A stretch of 64,000 bases of DNA from Nocardioides pocheonensis (GCF_003725535.1 NZ_RJSF01000003.1:161649-225648), one strand, 5' to 3'. Positions 51,092 through 61,546 are shown, numbered from the stretch's first letter. Program-made: numbers and translations. Notes: generated by a model not told the origin, from the letters alone.

Positions 51092-51376
51092 ATGCCGACT
51101 CGCACCGCAGTCATCGCCAGCTCCGTCGGGCTCCACGCCCGACCGGCCGGTCTCTTCGTCGGGATCGCCGGCGAGGCGGTCCGCTCCGGGGTCACCGTCA
51201 CCATCGGCCGACCCGGTGAGGAGCACGTCAACGCGGCCAGCATCCTCAGCGTGCTGTCGCTGGGCGCCCGCCAGGGAGACGTCGTCGAGCTGAGCGCCGA
51301 GGGTGAGAACGCCGACGCGGTGCTCGCCCGGCTCGTCGACGAGCTCTCCGTCGATCGGGACGCCAAGGCGTCATGA
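51092..51376 (+). CDS. ptsH: Phosphocarrier protein HPr
   Basis: A 94-residue HPr. The active-site His15 lies in SSVGLHARPAG, and the NAASILSVLSLGARQGD segment includes the regulatory-serine region (Ser50 or nearby). It carries phosphate from EI to EIIA. ATG follows CAGGAG. Its end overlaps the EI gene (ATGA). Presence inside the fructose operon makes it the likely general HPr. Confidence 0.94.
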   Translation: MPTRTAVIASSVGLHARPAGLFVGIAGEAVRSGVTVTIGRPGEEHVNAASILSVLSLGARQGDVVELSAEGENADAVLARLVDELSVDRDAKAS

Positions 51377-53013
51377 GCACCGTGGTCACGACCCTGACCG
51401 GCGTCGCCGCGAGCCACGGCTCGGTGCACGCCCGCGCCGTGGGCTGGGACCCCGGCACGGCCGTCGCCGTCGAGCCCGCGGCCGACATCGACGACGCCTC
51501 CGCCAGGGTCGTGGCCGACCTGAGGTTCCGGGCGGCCGCGGCGACCAGCCCCGAAGGGGCCGAGGTGCTCGAGGCGCTGGTCATGTTCGCGGCCGACCCC
51601 GAGCTGCTCGCCCTCGCGAAGTCCCGCGTGGACACCGGCGAGACGCCCGAGGCAGCCGTCCGCTCCGCGGCCTCGACGTACGCCGAGCAGCTGCGCGGGC
51701 TCGGCGGCTACCTGGCCGAGCGAGCACCCGACGTCGAGGACGTCGGTGCTCGCCTGGCCGACAGCCTCGCCGGTCGTGCCCCCGCCGAGCTGCCCCGTCC
51801 CGGTCATCCCTACGTGCTGGTCGCCCGCGACCTGGCCCCGGCCGACACCGCCCTGCTCGATCCTCAGGTGGTCGTCGGCATCGTCACCGAGCAGGGCGGC
51901 CCGACCAGCCACACCACGATCCTGGCCCGCTCGCTCGGCATCCCCGCCGTGGTCGCGTGCCCCGGCGCCCGGGCTGCCCTGGACGGGCACGAGGTGCTGG
52001 TCGACGGCACCCGCGGCGAGGTGCACCTGGACCCCGACGCCGACCTGGTGGCCTCCGTGGAGTCACGGGAGCAGCAGGTCGCCGAACGGCGCGCGCAGGC
52101 CACCGGGCCGGGCGCGACCGCGGACGGCGTACCGGTGAAGCTGCTCGTCAACGTCGGCACCGTCGATGAAGCTGTCGCCGCCGCCGGCCAGGACGTCGAG
52201 GGCATCGGACTGTTCCGCACCGAGTTCCTCTTCCTCGGCCGCACCGAGGAGCCCGAGCTCGCCGAGCAGATCGAGACCTACGCGGCCGTGCTCGAGGCCT
52301 TCGGCGAGCGCCGCGTCGTGTTCCGCACGCTCGACGCCGGATCGGACAAGCCGGTGCCCTTCCTCGGCCTCGCCGAGGAGGAGAACCCGGCGCTCGGGGT
52401 GCGCGGCCTGCGGACCGCCACCTCCCGCCTCGACGTGCTCGAGCGGCAGCTGCGGGCGTTCGCCGAGGCGGCGTCGCGCACCGGCACGGAGCCGTGGGTG
52501 ATGGCGCCGATGGTGTCCACCCCGGCCGAGGCCGACGCCTTCGCCTCGCTGGCGCGCGGGACGGGCCTCCACCATGTCGGCGTGATGGTGGAGGTGCCGT
52601 CCGCGGCCCTGCGGGCGGCCCAGGTGCTCCGGTCGGTCGACTTCGCGTCGATCGGCACGAACGACCTCGCGCAGTACGCACTCGCGGCCGACCGCCAGCT
52701 CGGCGACGTCGCGCCCCTCCTCGACCCGTGGCAGCCGGCGCTCCTCGACCTGGTCGCGTCGACCTGCACGGGTGCGTCCGGGCGCGAGCTCCCGGTCGGT
52801 GTCTGCGGCGAGGCGGCGGCCGACCCGCACCTCGCTGTCGTTCTCGTCGGGCTCGGCGTGCGCTCGCTCTCCATGGCGCCGCGCGCCGTGCCCGCCGTGC
52901 GTGCCACGTTGGCAGAGGCCCACCTCTCCCTCTGCCGGCGTGCCGCCGAGGTGGCTCGTGCGGCCGCCGACCCGCAGTCCGCGCGGTCGGCGGTCGCCGA
53001 GCTGCTGGGCTGA
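51373..53013 (+). CDS. ptsI: PTS enzyme I
   Basis: A 546-residue PEP-protein phosphotransferase. The phospho-histidine is His180 in EQGGPTSHTTILARSLGIPAVV. The C-terminal PEP-binding barrel has EGIGLFRTEFLFL, the FRTLDAGSDKPVPF loop, GTNDLAQYALAADR, and the acid/base Cys in PVGVCGEAAADP. It starts the phosphate relay PEP to EI to HPr to EII. Last gene of the fru-pts operon. Confidence 0.95.
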   Translation: MSTVVTTLTGVAASHGSVHARAVGWDPGTAVAVEPAADIDDASARVVADLRFRAAAATSPEGAEVLEALVMFAADPELLALAKSRVDTGETPEAAVRSAASTYAEQLRGLGGYLAERAPDVEDVGARLADSLAGRAPAELPRPGHPYVLVARDLAPADTALLDPQVVVGIVTEQGGPTSHTTILARSLGIPAVVACPGARAALDGHEVLVDGTRGEVHLDPDADLVASVESREQQVAERRAQATGPGATADGVPVKLLVNVGTVDEAVAAAGQDVEGIGLFRTEFLFLGRTEEPELAEQIETYAAVLEAFGERRVVFRTLDAGSDKPVPFLGLAEEENPALGVRGLRTATSRLDVLERQLRAFAEAASRTGTEPWVMAPMVSTPAEADAFASLARGTGLHHVGVMVEVPSAALRAAQVLRSVDFASIGTNDLAQYALAADRQLGDVAPLLDPWQPALLDLVASTCTGASGRELPVGVCGEAAADPHLAVVLVGLGVRSLSMAPRAVPAVRATLAEAHLSLCRRAAEVARAAADPQSARSAVAELLG

Positions 53014-53056
53014 GCTGGCGCTTGCGGGGCCGTGCCCCGGCGTGAAGGCTGCGGGC

Positions 53057-53596
53057 ATGGCCACCGTGCTCTACTCCGCGGCGATGTCGCTGGACGGCTT
53101 CATCGCCGGACCCGGAGGAGACCTGTCCTGGATGCGCCCGTACCTGGGACCGAACCCTCCGGTCGACGCGCTGCAGGAGCGGATCGGCTCGCTGCTGATC
53201 GGCAGCCGCACCTTCCGCGGCGACGACCCGAACCGGGGCACCGAGCAGGAGGGTGCTTTCGGAGGCACCTGGTCGGGGCCGTCCTTCGTGCTGACCCACG
53301 ACCCCGAGCAGCCGTCGGCCCCTGACGTCACCTTCGTGTCCGACCTCGGATCGGGGCTCGCCGCGGCGAAGGTGGCAGCCGGCGACGGGTACGTCTGCGT
53401 GCTCGGTGCGGACGTCGCCCGGCAGTGCCTCGAGGCCGGTGAGCTCGACGAGGTGCTCGTCGCCGTCCTGCCCGTGCTGCTCGGCGACGGCACGCGGCTC
53501 TTCGAGGTCGAGGGTGGCCGGTCCGTCCCGCTCGAGCAGATCAGCGTCGACGAGGTGCCGACCGGCGTGGACCTCTGGATGCGCGTCGTCCGCTGA
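53057..53596 (+). CDS. Dihydrofolate-reductase-like (RibD C-terminal domain) protein
   Basis: A 179-residue protein of the RibD_C/DHFR-like family: VLYSAAMSLDGFIAGPGGDLSWM, LLIGSRTF, and the VCVLGADVARQCLEAGELDEVLVAVLPVLLGDGTRLF stretch. Members bind NADPH and are often of unknown substrate; it is not true folate DHFR. ATG at 53057. It follows ptsI by 43 bp but has no clear functional tie to it. Confidence 0.87.
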   Translation: MATVLYSAAMSLDGFIAGPGGDLSWMRPYLGPNPPVDALQERIGSLLIGSRTFRGDDPNRGTEQEGAFGGTWSGPSFVLTHDPEQPSAPDVTFVSDLGSGLAAAKVAAGDGYVCVLGADVARQCLEAGELDEVLVAVLPVLLGDGTRLFEVEGGRSVPLEQISVDEVPTGVDLWMRVVR

Positions 53597-53615
53597 CCCG
53601 CCTACGCTCGGCCGC

Positions 53616-54035
53616 ATGCGCTTCGAAGCCAGCATCGACGTGGTGGCGCCGGCCGAGACGGTCTTCGACACGTACGCCGACGTGGAGCACTGGCCCTCCT
53701 GGACCAGCAGCGTCACGAGCGTCGAGCTCCTGGACCGCGGGCCGCTGCGGGTCGGCGTACGCGCGCGGATCCGGCAGCCGCGCCTGCCGGTCGCGATCTG
53801 GCAGGTCACCGAGCTGGTCCCGGGTGAGTCGTTCACCTGGGTGGCCCGGGCGCGCGGGGTGACGACCACCGGCACCCACCGGGTGGTCGCGACCGGGCCC
53901 GGCACGGCGCGCGTGACCGCGCTCCTCGACCAGGAAGGTCCGCTCGGCCCGCTGGTGGGGCTGGTCACGGCGAGGCTGACCCGGCGCTACCTGCGCACCG
54001 AGGTCGAGGGCATCAAGGCCTACTGCGAGAGCTGA
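53616..54035 (+). CDS. SRPBCC-family protein
   Basis: A 139-residue START/Bet v1-like protein (FEASIDVVAPAETVFDTYADVEHWPSWTSSVTSVELL, then VTELVPGESFTWVAR). The fold makes a hydrophobic ligand pocket; these proteins act as cyclases or lipid binders, or have no known role. It starts 20 bp after the RibD-like gene and ends 4 bp before the convergent XPB-associated gene. Confidence 0.85.
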   Translation: MRFEASIDVVAPAETVFDTYADVEHWPSWTSSVTSVELLDRGPLRVGVRARIRQPRLPVAIWQVTELVPGESFTWVARARGVTTTGTHRVVATGPGTARVTALLDQEGPLGPLVGLVTARLTRRYLRTEVEGIKAYCES

Positions 54036-54038
54036 GGG

Positions 54039-56276
54039 TCACCCGGTCGCGCGCGCCTGCGTGATCCGGTGGATCGCGAAGCTGCGGACCTCGTCGGTGC
54101 GCTCGTCGTACGCCGACAGCTGGCCGCCGCCCACGTCGACCGGCCGGACGATGCGCTCGGTGCTGGTGCCGTGGTTGTCGAGGTAGCCGATCCACACCTC
54201 CCGGCGCGACTCGACCGCCTCGCGCAGGACCGCCATCACGTCGGCCGGTGTGGTGGCCGGGCCGCGTGAGGGCCGCTCGGCGGCGGCGCGGTCACCGGCC
54301 CGCACCGCGGCGACGACGGCGGCCACGCGGGCCGCCTGCCGCGCGGCGTCGCGGCCGGCGGTGCGTGCGTGCTTCGGGGTGCGCGCGCGGAACTCCTCGG
54401 GCCGGGCCACCCGCACCGTGCCGTCGGGCGCCTCGACGACCGGAGCCGCGCCCAGCTCGCGCAACCGGGGCAGCAGCACCTGCAGGGGCACGTCGGAGAC
54501 CACCACGGTCGGGGCGATCCGCCGCAGCCGGAGCGACGCGGCGTCCTTGTGGTGCAGCAGCTCGGTGAGCGCGGTCTCGTCGTCGCTGCGCAGGAACGAC
54601 TCCGCGACGCCGACTCGCAGGGTGCCGAAGCGCCGCGAGACGTCCTCGACGAGGAAGTCCAGAGCCTGCGGCACGGGCGTGCGGGAGGACGCGCGCAGGA
54701 AGTCCTTCACCTCGATCGCCGACCACCCGGAGTCGAAGGCCCGGCGGACGGAGTCCGCGGAGAACCGGTACACGGTCGCGCCCCCGCGCGACTCGACGTC
54801 GGCGAGCAGCCCGAGCCGGTGGGCGAAGGTGCGCTCCAGCGGGCCGGGGGCCACCGCGGTGAGGTCGGCCTGGATCAGCACGTGGTCGACCGGCGCGGGG
54901 AGGAGGTCGTCGAGACCCGGCCCGACGTCCTCGCCGTCGAGGAGGGGACGTGCGTACGACGCGACCGCACCCAGCCCGACCAGGCCCACGGTCGCCGCCT
55001 CGTCGAGCATCGTCGCGACGTGGGCCAGCCGTCCGGCCGGGCGACGGGGGTGTCGCCACTGCAGCCGCGCGACCAGCGACGCGACGCCGGTGCCGGCGGC
55101 GAGGGTGTGACCGGGCTCCAGGGTGGCGAGCTCGCGGAGCACCGAGTGCCGGTCGCCCGGGAGCCAGCCGCGCTCCAGGCCCGGGGACAGCGCGTTCACG
55201 GGTTTGTCGCCGTCGCGGCCCCCGACCGCGGACACCAGCCGCGGGTTGTCGAGCCACGCCCGGGCGAGCACGGCCCACCGCTCGGCGGTCGAGCGGGCCG
55301 CCCATCCGTCGTACGCGTCGGTCGGCAGCCAGGCGGAGTCCAGCTCGTCGTTCATGCCGAGCGCGAGCAGGCCGGCGGCCGCGGTGGTCTCGACGACCAG
55401 CGCCGCGACGGGGAGGTCCGCGTGCATCAGGTCCGCAGCCGCCCGCAGCTCGCGGACGCCGAGGCCACCGGTGCGGAGACCGCCCGGCGGGCGGACCGCC
55501 CATTGCTCGAGCAGCATCTCCACCCGGCGGGTGAGCTCGTGGGCGGCACCCGCCGCGGCCCGGTCGACGATCTGGGCGTCGCGCTCGCCGGCCGCCAGCA
55601 CCGGCTCCTCGTCCACCCGCTCGCGGGTGGAGCGGCCGCCGCGCAGGTGGAGCAGCACGTTCCAGGGGAGCACCACGTGCCGGTCGCCCCGGGGCGCCAG
55701 CAGCCGGCGCGCGAGCAGGTGCTCGGTGGGCGTGGTCGCGTCCTGCGGACGGACCGGCACACGGGTCTCGGCCACAGTGCCCGCCGCGTCGGTCTCGTCG
55801 AGGTGGTCGAGGATCGCGCGGGCCCGGTCGTCGAGCGCCGCGAGGAGGCCCGGGACAGCGGTCGCCTCCGGCCCCGCCGGTACGCCGAGCAGCTCGGCCA
55901 CCACCGTCAGCGGTCGCCAGACCTGGGGCGTCCCCCAGATCAGGGCGAGGTCGCTCAGCCGGCCGAGCGCCGCGTCGACGGACGCCGGCGACGCGTGCAC
56001 CACCTCGCGGATCCGCTCGCTCCCGGTCGGCCCCTCCTGGACCACCGCCGCCAGGACCGCCAGCTCGAGCCGGTCGAGCAGGTCGACCGCCCGGACCACC
56101 GACGTACGGACCACCGCGCGGCCGGCGAGCTGTGCGGAGTCCGCCGGCGCCGGAGCCGCCAGGTCGGGGCGCAGCCGCAACAGCGTCGCGAGCCGCTCGT
56201 CGGGCCAGCTGCGCAGCTGGTCGGCGAGGGTCCGCGGCGCCGGTGCTGGTCCGCCGGCAGGGCTCGAGGTGGGCAT
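54039..56276 (-). CDS. XPB-associated helicase-C/WYL-like protein
   Basis: A 745-residue protein resembling M. tuberculosis Rv0862c, which sits beside the XPB helicase gene there. The N-terminal part (RTLADQLRSWPDERLATLLRLRPDLAAP) is a helical winged-helix-type region; the middle reads VLIQADLTAVAPGPLERTFAHRL and SFLRASSRTPVPQALDFLVEDVSRRFG. The C-terminus (EAVESRREVWIGYLDNHGTSTERIVRPVDV, then DERTDEVRSFAIHRI) is WYL-like. Probably a DNA-binding partner of the XPB helicase at 45413. Confidence 0.82.
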   Translation of the reverse strand: MPTSSPAGGPAPAPRTLADQLRSWPDERLATLLRLRPDLAAPAPADSAQLAGRAVVRTSVVRAVDLLDRLELAVLAAVVQEGPTGSERIREVVHASPASVDAALGRLSDLALIWGTPQVWRPLTVVAELLGVPAGPEATAVPGLLAALDDRARAILDHLDETDAAGTVAETRVPVRPQDATTPTEHLLARRLLAPRGDRHVVLPWNVLLHLRGGRSTRERVDEEPVLAAGERDAQIVDRAAAGAAHELTRRVEMLLEQWAVRPPGGLRTGGLGVRELRAAADLMHADLPVAALVVETTAAAGLLALGMNDELDSAWLPTDAYDGWAARSTAERWAVLARAWLDNPRLVSAVGGRDGDKPVNALSPGLERGWLPGDRHSVLRELATLEPGHTLAAGTGVASLVARLQWRHPRRPAGRLAHVATMLDEAATVGLVGLGAVASYARPLLDGEDVGPGLDDLLPAPVDHVLIQADLTAVAPGPLERTFAHRLGLLADVESRGGATVYRFSADSVRRAFDSGWSAIEVKDFLRASSRTPVPQALDFLVEDVSRRFGTLRVGVAESFLRSDDETALTELLHHKDAASLRLRRIAPTVVVSDVPLQVLLPRLRELGAAPVVEAPDGTVRVARPEEFRARTPKHARTAGRDAARQAARVAAVVAAVRAGDRAAAERPSRGPATTPADVMAVLREAVESRREVWIGYLDNHGTSTERIVRPVDVGGGQLSAYDERTDEVRSFAIHRITQARATG

Positions 56277-56447
56277 CCGGCCAATTCTAGGGACGGCCTG
56301 GGGATGACAGTGGGTGCTGAGGCCTCGGTGAAGATTTCGAGCCGCCGTCGCGGGTTCGCAGGCTCACCCGCGGGCTCCCTCAACCTCCTCGCGTCGAGAC
56401 CTCGTTCGTTCCTCACGAGTTCTCGGCTCGGATGGCAGGATCGGGCC

Positions 56448-57368
56448 ATGGCGACCATCGCGGCTCAGGGTCTCGGCAAGAGCTACGGCGGCAAGCCGGC
56501 CGTCACCGACCTGTCGTTCGACGTCCAGCCCGGCAGCGTGACCGGCTTCCTCGGACCGAACGGAGCCGGCAAGTCCACGACGATGCGCTTGATGCTCGGC
56601 CTGGACAACGGAGTCGGCCGCACCACGTTCGACGGCCGGCCGTTCGTCGAGCTGGCGCACCCGATGCGCCACGTCGGCGCGCTGCTCGAGGCGAAGCCGT
56701 TCCACCCGACGCGCAAGGCCCGCAACCACCTGCTGATGCTGGCCGCGGCCAACGCGATCCCACGTGCGCGCGTCGACGAGGTGCTCGCCCTGGTCGGGCT
56801 CACCGAGGTCGCGAAGGCCAAGCCGAAGAGCTTCTCGATGGGCATGGGCCAGCGGCTCGGGCTCGCCGCCGCCCTCCTCGGCGACCCGCACACCCTGATC
56901 CTCGACGAGCCGGCGAACGGCCTCGACCCGCAGGGCATCCAGTGGATGCGAGTGTTCCTGAAGTCCCTGGCGGCCGAGGGCCGCAGCATCTTCGTCTCCA
57001 GCCACCTCCTGTCGGAGATGGCGCTGATGGCCGACCACCTGGTGGTGATCGGCCGGGGCCGGCTGATCGCGACCGGCCCGGTGGCGGAGTTCGTCAACAG
57101 CGCGCAGGCCAGCGCCGTCGTCGTACGTACGCCGGACGCGTCTGCGCTCGCCGCCGCCCTGCAGTCCCGGGGAGCGCAGGTCGAGCCCGGGGACGACGGC
57201 ACCCTCGTGGTGCGCGGTCTCACCGTCGACGCGGTCGGCGACCTGGCCTTCGACGAGGGCGTGCGCCTGCACGAGCTCTCGACGCGCGTGGCGACGCTCG
57301 AGGAGGCGTTCCTCGAACGCACCGCCGGCTCCGAGGAGTTCCAGGCCACCGGCGGAGGTGCGGCATGA
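56448..57368 (+). CDS. ABC transporter ATP-binding protein
   Basis: A 306-residue ATPase of the ABC-2/NatA type. Walker A is FLGPNGAGKSTTMR, Walker B TLILDEPANGLDPQG, and the signature is the variant SFSMGMGQRLGLAAALL. A C-terminal extension (RVATLEEAFLERTAG) is typical of this subgroup. It is coupled to the permease by an ATGA overlap. Exported substrate unknown. Confidence 0.93.
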   Translation: MATIAAQGLGKSYGGKPAVTDLSFDVQPGSVTGFLGPNGAGKSTTMRLMLGLDNGVGRTTFDGRPFVELAHPMRHVGALLEAKPFHPTRKARNHLLMLAAANAIPRARVDEVLALVGLTEVAKAKPKSFSMGMGQRLGLAAALLGDPHTLILDEPANGLDPQGIQWMRVFLKSLAAEGRSIFVSSHLLSEMALMADHLVVIGRGRLIATGPVAEFVNSAQASAVVVRTPDASALAAALQSRGAQVEPGDDGTLVVRGLTVDAVGDLAFDEGVRLHELSTRVATLEEAFLERTAGSEEFQATGGGAA

Positions 57369-58174
57369 GGTCGGCCTTCGCCTACGAGTGGATGCGGATC
57401 CGCACGATCCGCTCGACCTGGTGGCTCACCGCGCTGGCGGTCGTGCTCGGCGTCGGCATCTCGACGCTGTTCTCGTGGGCGATCCACCACGACTTCTCCC
57501 AGTCGGGCATCAGCGAGAGCGACCTGGACGGCCTCGGTCCGGCGATCGTCACGCAGCTCGCCGCGAGCGGCCAGATCCCGAGCGTGGTCTGCTTCGTGCT
57601 CGCGATCCTGGGCATCTTCGCGTGGGGCCACGAGTACCGCCACGGCATGATCCGGGCCTCGCTGACCGCGCTGAACTCCCGCACCGCGCTCTGGGTCGCC
57701 AAGTTCGTGGTGGTCGCGGTGTGGGTCGCGGTGGTCGCCTTCGTCACCCAGGTGCTCTCCGGGCTGGTCGGGATGATCTACCTGCACCAGTACCTCAGCG
57801 TCTTCGGCGGGGAGACCTGGAGCATCATCGGGCGCCAGGTCGTGTTCGGCGTGCTGCTCGCCTGGCTCGCGATGGCGTTCACCGCCACCACCCGCTCGCA
57901 GGCCTTCGCACTGGTGGCGCTGTTCCTCTGGCCGCTGCTGATCGAGCACCTCATCCAGGTGTTCTTCCTGCTGGTGCCGGGCCTGCGCGACCACACCGAC
58001 GTGCTGCGCTTCCTGCCGTTCCTCGCCGGCAACCGGATGGTCGACGTGATCAGCCACCCGACCGGCACCTTCGGTGACCCGTTGTCGCCGCTCGGCGGTG
58101 CGCTGGTGTTCGGCGGCCTGGCGGTGGTGCTGATGGCGGCGTCGTACGCGCTCTTCGAGAAGCGCGACGCCTGA
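57365..58174 (+). CDS. ABC-2 type permease
   Basis: A 269-residue membrane protein with about six helices (TWWLTALAVVLGVGISTLFSW at the start; VFGGLAVVLMAASYALFEKRDA at the end), and the HEYRHGMIRASLTA motif common in ABC-2 permeases. It pairs with the upstream ATPase to form an exporter. ATG overlaps the ATPase stop. Confidence 0.88.
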   Translation: MRSAFAYEWMRIRTIRSTWWLTALAVVLGVGISTLFSWAIHHDFSQSGISESDLDGLGPAIVTQLAASGQIPSVVCFVLAILGIFAWGHEYRHGMIRASLTALNSRTALWVAKFVVVAVWVAVVAFVTQVLSGLVGMIYLHQYLSVFGGETWSIIGRQVVFGVLLAWLAMAFTATTRSQAFALVALFLWPLLIEHLIQVFFLLVPGLRDHTDVLRFLPFLAGNRMVDVISHPTGTFGDPLSPLGGALVFGGLAVVLMAASYALFEKRDA

Positions 58175-58242
58175 GCCCGGCCGGACGCGGGGCCCGCTCG
58201 CCGGGACTGTCCGGATCTGGCCGAGGTCTCTAAGGTCGGGGC

Positions 58243-59883
58243 ATGGAGTCCTACGCGCGCGGGGAGACCGACCCGCCCCTCTTGGACCAGACCATCGGTG
58301 CGAACTTCGAGGCGACCGTCGCCGCGCACGGTGACCGGGAGGCACTGGTCGAGGTCGCGACCGGGCGACGCTGGACCTACGCAGAGCTCGACCGGGACGT
58401 CGACGCCCTCGCCATCGGCCTGATCCGGGCCGGGATCGGCAAGGGCGACCGGGTGGGCATCTGGGCGCCCAACTGCGCGGAGTGGACGATCACCCAGTAC
58501 GCCACCGCCAAGATCGGCGCGATCCTGGTCAACATCAACCCGGCCTACCGCACCCACGAGCTCGCGTACGCGCTGAACCAGAGCGGGGTGAAGCTGCTGG
58601 TCAGCGCGGAGGAGTTCAAGGGCAGCAACTACCGCGCGATGGTCGAGGAGGTGCGCCCGAACGTCCCGACCCTCGACGAGGTGGTCTTCCTCGGCAGCCC
58701 GGAGTGGACCGAGCACAACGTGCACGACCCCGGCGTGACCCTGCTCGAGCTGCTCACCTGGACGCTGCAGCCGGACGACCCGATCAACATCCAGTACACC
58801 TCGGGCACGACCGGCTACCCCAAGGGCGCGACCCTGTCGCACCGCAACATCCTCAACAACGGGTACTTCACCACCGAGCTGATCAACTTCACCGAGCACG
58901 ACCGGCTCTGCATCCCGGTGCCCTTCTACCACTGCTTCGGCATGGTGATGGGCAACCTCGGCTGCACCACGCACGGCGCGACCATGGTGATCCCCGGGCC
59001 CGGCTTCGACCCGTCGGCGACGCTGCGCGCGATCGCGGAGGAGCGCTGCACGGGCGTGTACGGCGTGCCGACGATGTTCATCGCGATGCAGAACGCGCCT
59101 GACTTCGCCGACCACGACCTGAGCAGCCTGCGCACCGGGGTGATGGCCGGTGCGGTGTGCCCGGTCGAGGTGATGAAGCGCTGCATCAACGACATGAACA
59201 TGACCGAGGTGTCGATCGCCTACGGCATGACCGAGACCTCCCCGGTCTCGTGCCAGACCCGCAGCGACGACGACCTGGACCGGCGTACGGCGACGATCGG
59301 CCGGGTGCACCCGCACGTGGAGATCAAGATCGTCGACCCCTTGACCGGCGAGACCGTCGAGCGCGGCCAGCCGGGCGAGTTCTGCACCCGCGGCTACTCG
59401 GTGATGCTCGGCTACTGGGACGATCCGGAGAAGACCGCCGAGGCCGTCGACGCCGATGGCTGGATGCACACCGGCGACCTCGCCGAGATGCGCGAGGACG
59501 GCTACTGCAACATCGTCGGCCGGATCAAGGACATGGTGATCCGCGGCGGGGAGAACATCTACCCGCGCGAGATCGAGGAGTTCCTCTACACCCACCCCGA
59601 CGTCGAGGACGTGCAGGTGATCGGGGTGCCCGACGAGAAGTACGGCGAGGAGCTCTGCGCCTGGATCCGGATGCGCCCCGGGTCCACGCCGCTCGACGCC
59701 GACGCGGTCCGTGCCTTCGCCACCGGCAAGCTGGCGCACTACAAGATCCCTCGCTACGTCCTGCTGGTCGACGAGTTCCCGATGACGGTGACCGGCAAGA
59801 TCCGCAAGGTGCAGATGCGTGAGGAGACCACTGCCCGTCTCGGGCTCGACCGTCCTGCGGGACCAGAAGAGGAACAGCATTGA
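58243..59883 (+). CDS. Fatty-acyl-CoA synthetase (AMP-binding)
   Basis: A 546-residue ANL-superfamily enzyme. The AMP-binding loop is [21 protein letters not shown]5 is YGMTETSP, A7/A8 [11 protein letters not shown] and [21 protein letters not shown], and the C-terminal catalytic Lys in [12 protein letters not shown]. The sequence style is that of medium/long-chain FadD-type ligases, which activate acids as acyl-AMP and then acyl-CoA. It is coupled to the DUF885 gene by a TTGA overlap. Confidence 0.92.
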   Translation: MESYARGETDPPLLDQTIGANFEATVAAHGDREALVEVATGRRWTYAELDRDVDALAIGLIRAGIGKGDRVGIWAPNCAEWTITQYATAKIGAILVNINPAYRTHELAYALNQSGVKLLVSAEEFKGSNYRAMVEEVRPNVPTLDEVVFLGSPEWTEHNVHDPGVTLLELLTWTLQPDDPINIQYTSGTTGYPKGATLSHRNILNNGYFTTELINFTEHDRLCIPVPFYHCFGMVMGNLGCTTHGATMVIPGPGFDPSATLRAIAEERCTGVYGVPTMFIAMQNAPDFADHDLSSLRTGVMAGAVCPVEVMKRCINDMNMTEVSIAYGMTETSPVSCQTRSDDDLDRRTATIGRVHPHVEIKIVDPLTGETVERGQPGEFCTRGYSVMLGYWDDPEKTAEAVDADGWMHTGDLAEMREDGYCNIVGRIKDMVIRGGENIYPREIEEFLYTHPDVEDVQVIGVPDEKYGEELCAWIRMRPGSTPLDADAVRAFATGKLAHYKIPRYVLLVDEFPMTVTGKIRKVQMREETTARLGLDRPAGPEEEQH

Positions 59884-61529
59884 GCAGCTACATCGACGAC
59901 CTGGCAGCGGAGTACTTCGCGGCGTACCTCAACGCGTTGCCCACCGAGGCGCACGTGCTCGGCCAGTACGCCTGGGCCGACCGGTTCGAGGTGCCCACCC
60001 GCGAGGAGGAGGACCGGCAGATCGCCGAGCTCCGTGGCTTCGTGGCGGTGGGTGAGGCGATCGCCGACGCCGACCTCGACGCGCAGCAGCGGATCACCCG
60101 TGACGTGCTGGTCAGCGACGCGCGTGCGCGTGCCGACATGATCGAGGCACGGTTCGCCACCCATGCGGCGGACCCGATCTTCGGGCACCAGACCCAGCTC
60201 CCCGTGGTCATCGGCATGCTCGGCATGCCGACCCCCGACGTGGCCGAGGCGATGGTGGAGAAGTTCCACGGCATCGGGCGCTACTTCCGCGACCTCGCCG
60301 AGCGCCAGCGGGAGGGCCGGGCGGCCGGACGGGTCTCGGCGGAGTTCGCGGTCAGCGGCACGATCGCGCAGATCGACGCGGCGCTGGCCGTCCCGGCCGA
60401 CCAGGACCCGTTGCTCGGCACGACGGCGCTGCCCGACGGCGTCGAGGCCGACGCCTGGCGCCGGCGCATGGTCGACGCGATCGAGCAGTCGATCCGACCG
60501 GGTCTCGCGGCGTACCGCGAGGCACTCGCCGAGGTGCTGCCGGCGACGCGTCCGGACGACCGGGCGGGGCTGTGCTGGCTCGACGACGGTGACGACGCCT
60601 ACGGCCGCGCGCTGCGGTACTACACGACCACGGACAAGTCCGCGGAGGAGATCCACGAGATCGGGCTCCAGCAGGTGGCCCAGCTGGCCGACGAGTACCG
60701 CTCCCTCGGGCCCGAGGTCGTCGGCACCGACGACCTGCACGAGATCTTCGACGCGATGCGCACCGACCCCAAGCTGCACTTCGAGCACGGCGACCAGCTG
60801 ATCGACGCGGCGCGGGTCGCGATGCACCGGGCGTGGGACGCGATGCCGGCCTGGTTCGAGGTGCTGCCCCAGGCGCCCTGCTCGGTGCAGGGGACGACTG
60901 CCGGCGCGAAGGCCTACTACTACGCGCCGGCCGCCGACGGATCCCGTGGCGGCACGTTCTTCATCAACATCGTGGAGCCCGAGTCGTGGGGCACCTTCGA
61001 GCTCGAGTCGATGGCCTTCCACGAGGGCATCCCCGGCCACCACCTGCAGCTCGCGATCTCCGCGGAGCTGCAGGACGTGCCGGAGTTCCGCAAGCACATC
61101 CACAACTCGGCGTACGCCGAGGGCTGGGGGCTCTACACCGAGCGGCTCGCCGACGAGATGGGTCTCTACAGCGGGGCCGTCGACCGGATGGGCATGTTCT
61201 CCGCGGACTCCCTGCGCGCGTGCCGGCTCGTCGTCGACACCGGGATGCATGCGCTGGGCTGGAGCCGGCAGCAGGCGGTCGACTACATGCTGGCGAACTC
61301 GCCCCTCACCGAGGGTGTCTGCCGGCCCGAGGTCGACCGGTACCTGCTCGTGCCGGGCCAGGCGACGTCGTACATGATCGGCCGGCTGGAGATCCTGCGG
61401 ATGCGCCACGAGGCGCAGCAGCGGCAGGGTGACGGCTTCGACGTACGCCGGTTCCACTCGGCCGTGCTCGACAACGGCTCGCTGCCGCTGGGCGTTCTCG
61501 ACGAGGTGGTGCGCGCCCGGCTGCCCTGA
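59880..61529 (+). CDS. DUF885 family metallohydrolase
   Basis: A 549-residue DUF885 protein. The zinc-site motif is [18 protein letters not shown] (HEGxPGHH), and the distal Glu region is [17 protein letters not shown]; the family is related to M3/M32-type peptidases. No signal peptide, so cytoplasmic. TTG start overlaps the acyl-CoA synthetase stop. Substrate unknown; the coupling suggests a hydrolysis step that supplies or removes an acid. Confidence 0.88.
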   Translation: MSSYIDDLAAEYFAAYLNALPTEAHVLGQYAWADRFEVPTREEEDRQIAELRGFVAVGEAIADADLDAQQRITRDVLVSDARARADMIEARFATHAADPIFGHQTQLPVVIGMLGMPTPDVAEAMVEKFHGIGRYFRDLAERQREGRAAGRVSAEFAVSGTIAQIDAALAVPADQDPLLGTTALPDGVEADAWRRRMVDAIEQSIRPGLAAYREALAEVLPATRPDDRAGLCWLDDGDDAYGRALRYYTTTDKSAEEIHEIGLQQVAQLADEYRSLGPEVVGTDDLHEIFDAMRTDPKLHFEHGDQLIDAARVAMHRAWDAMPAWFEVLPQAPCSVQGTTAGAKAYYYAPAADGSRGGTFFINIVEPESWGTFELESMAFHEGIPGHHLQLAISAELQDVPEFRKHIHNSAYAEGWGLYTERLADEMGLYSGAVDRMGMFSADSLRACRLVVDTGMHALGWSRQQAVDYMLANSPLTEGVCRPEVDRYLLVPGQATSYMIGRLEILRMRHEAQQRQGDGFDVRRFHSAVLDNGSLPLGVLDEVVRARLP

Positions 61530-61546
61530 GCGGCGGCTCGCCTCCC

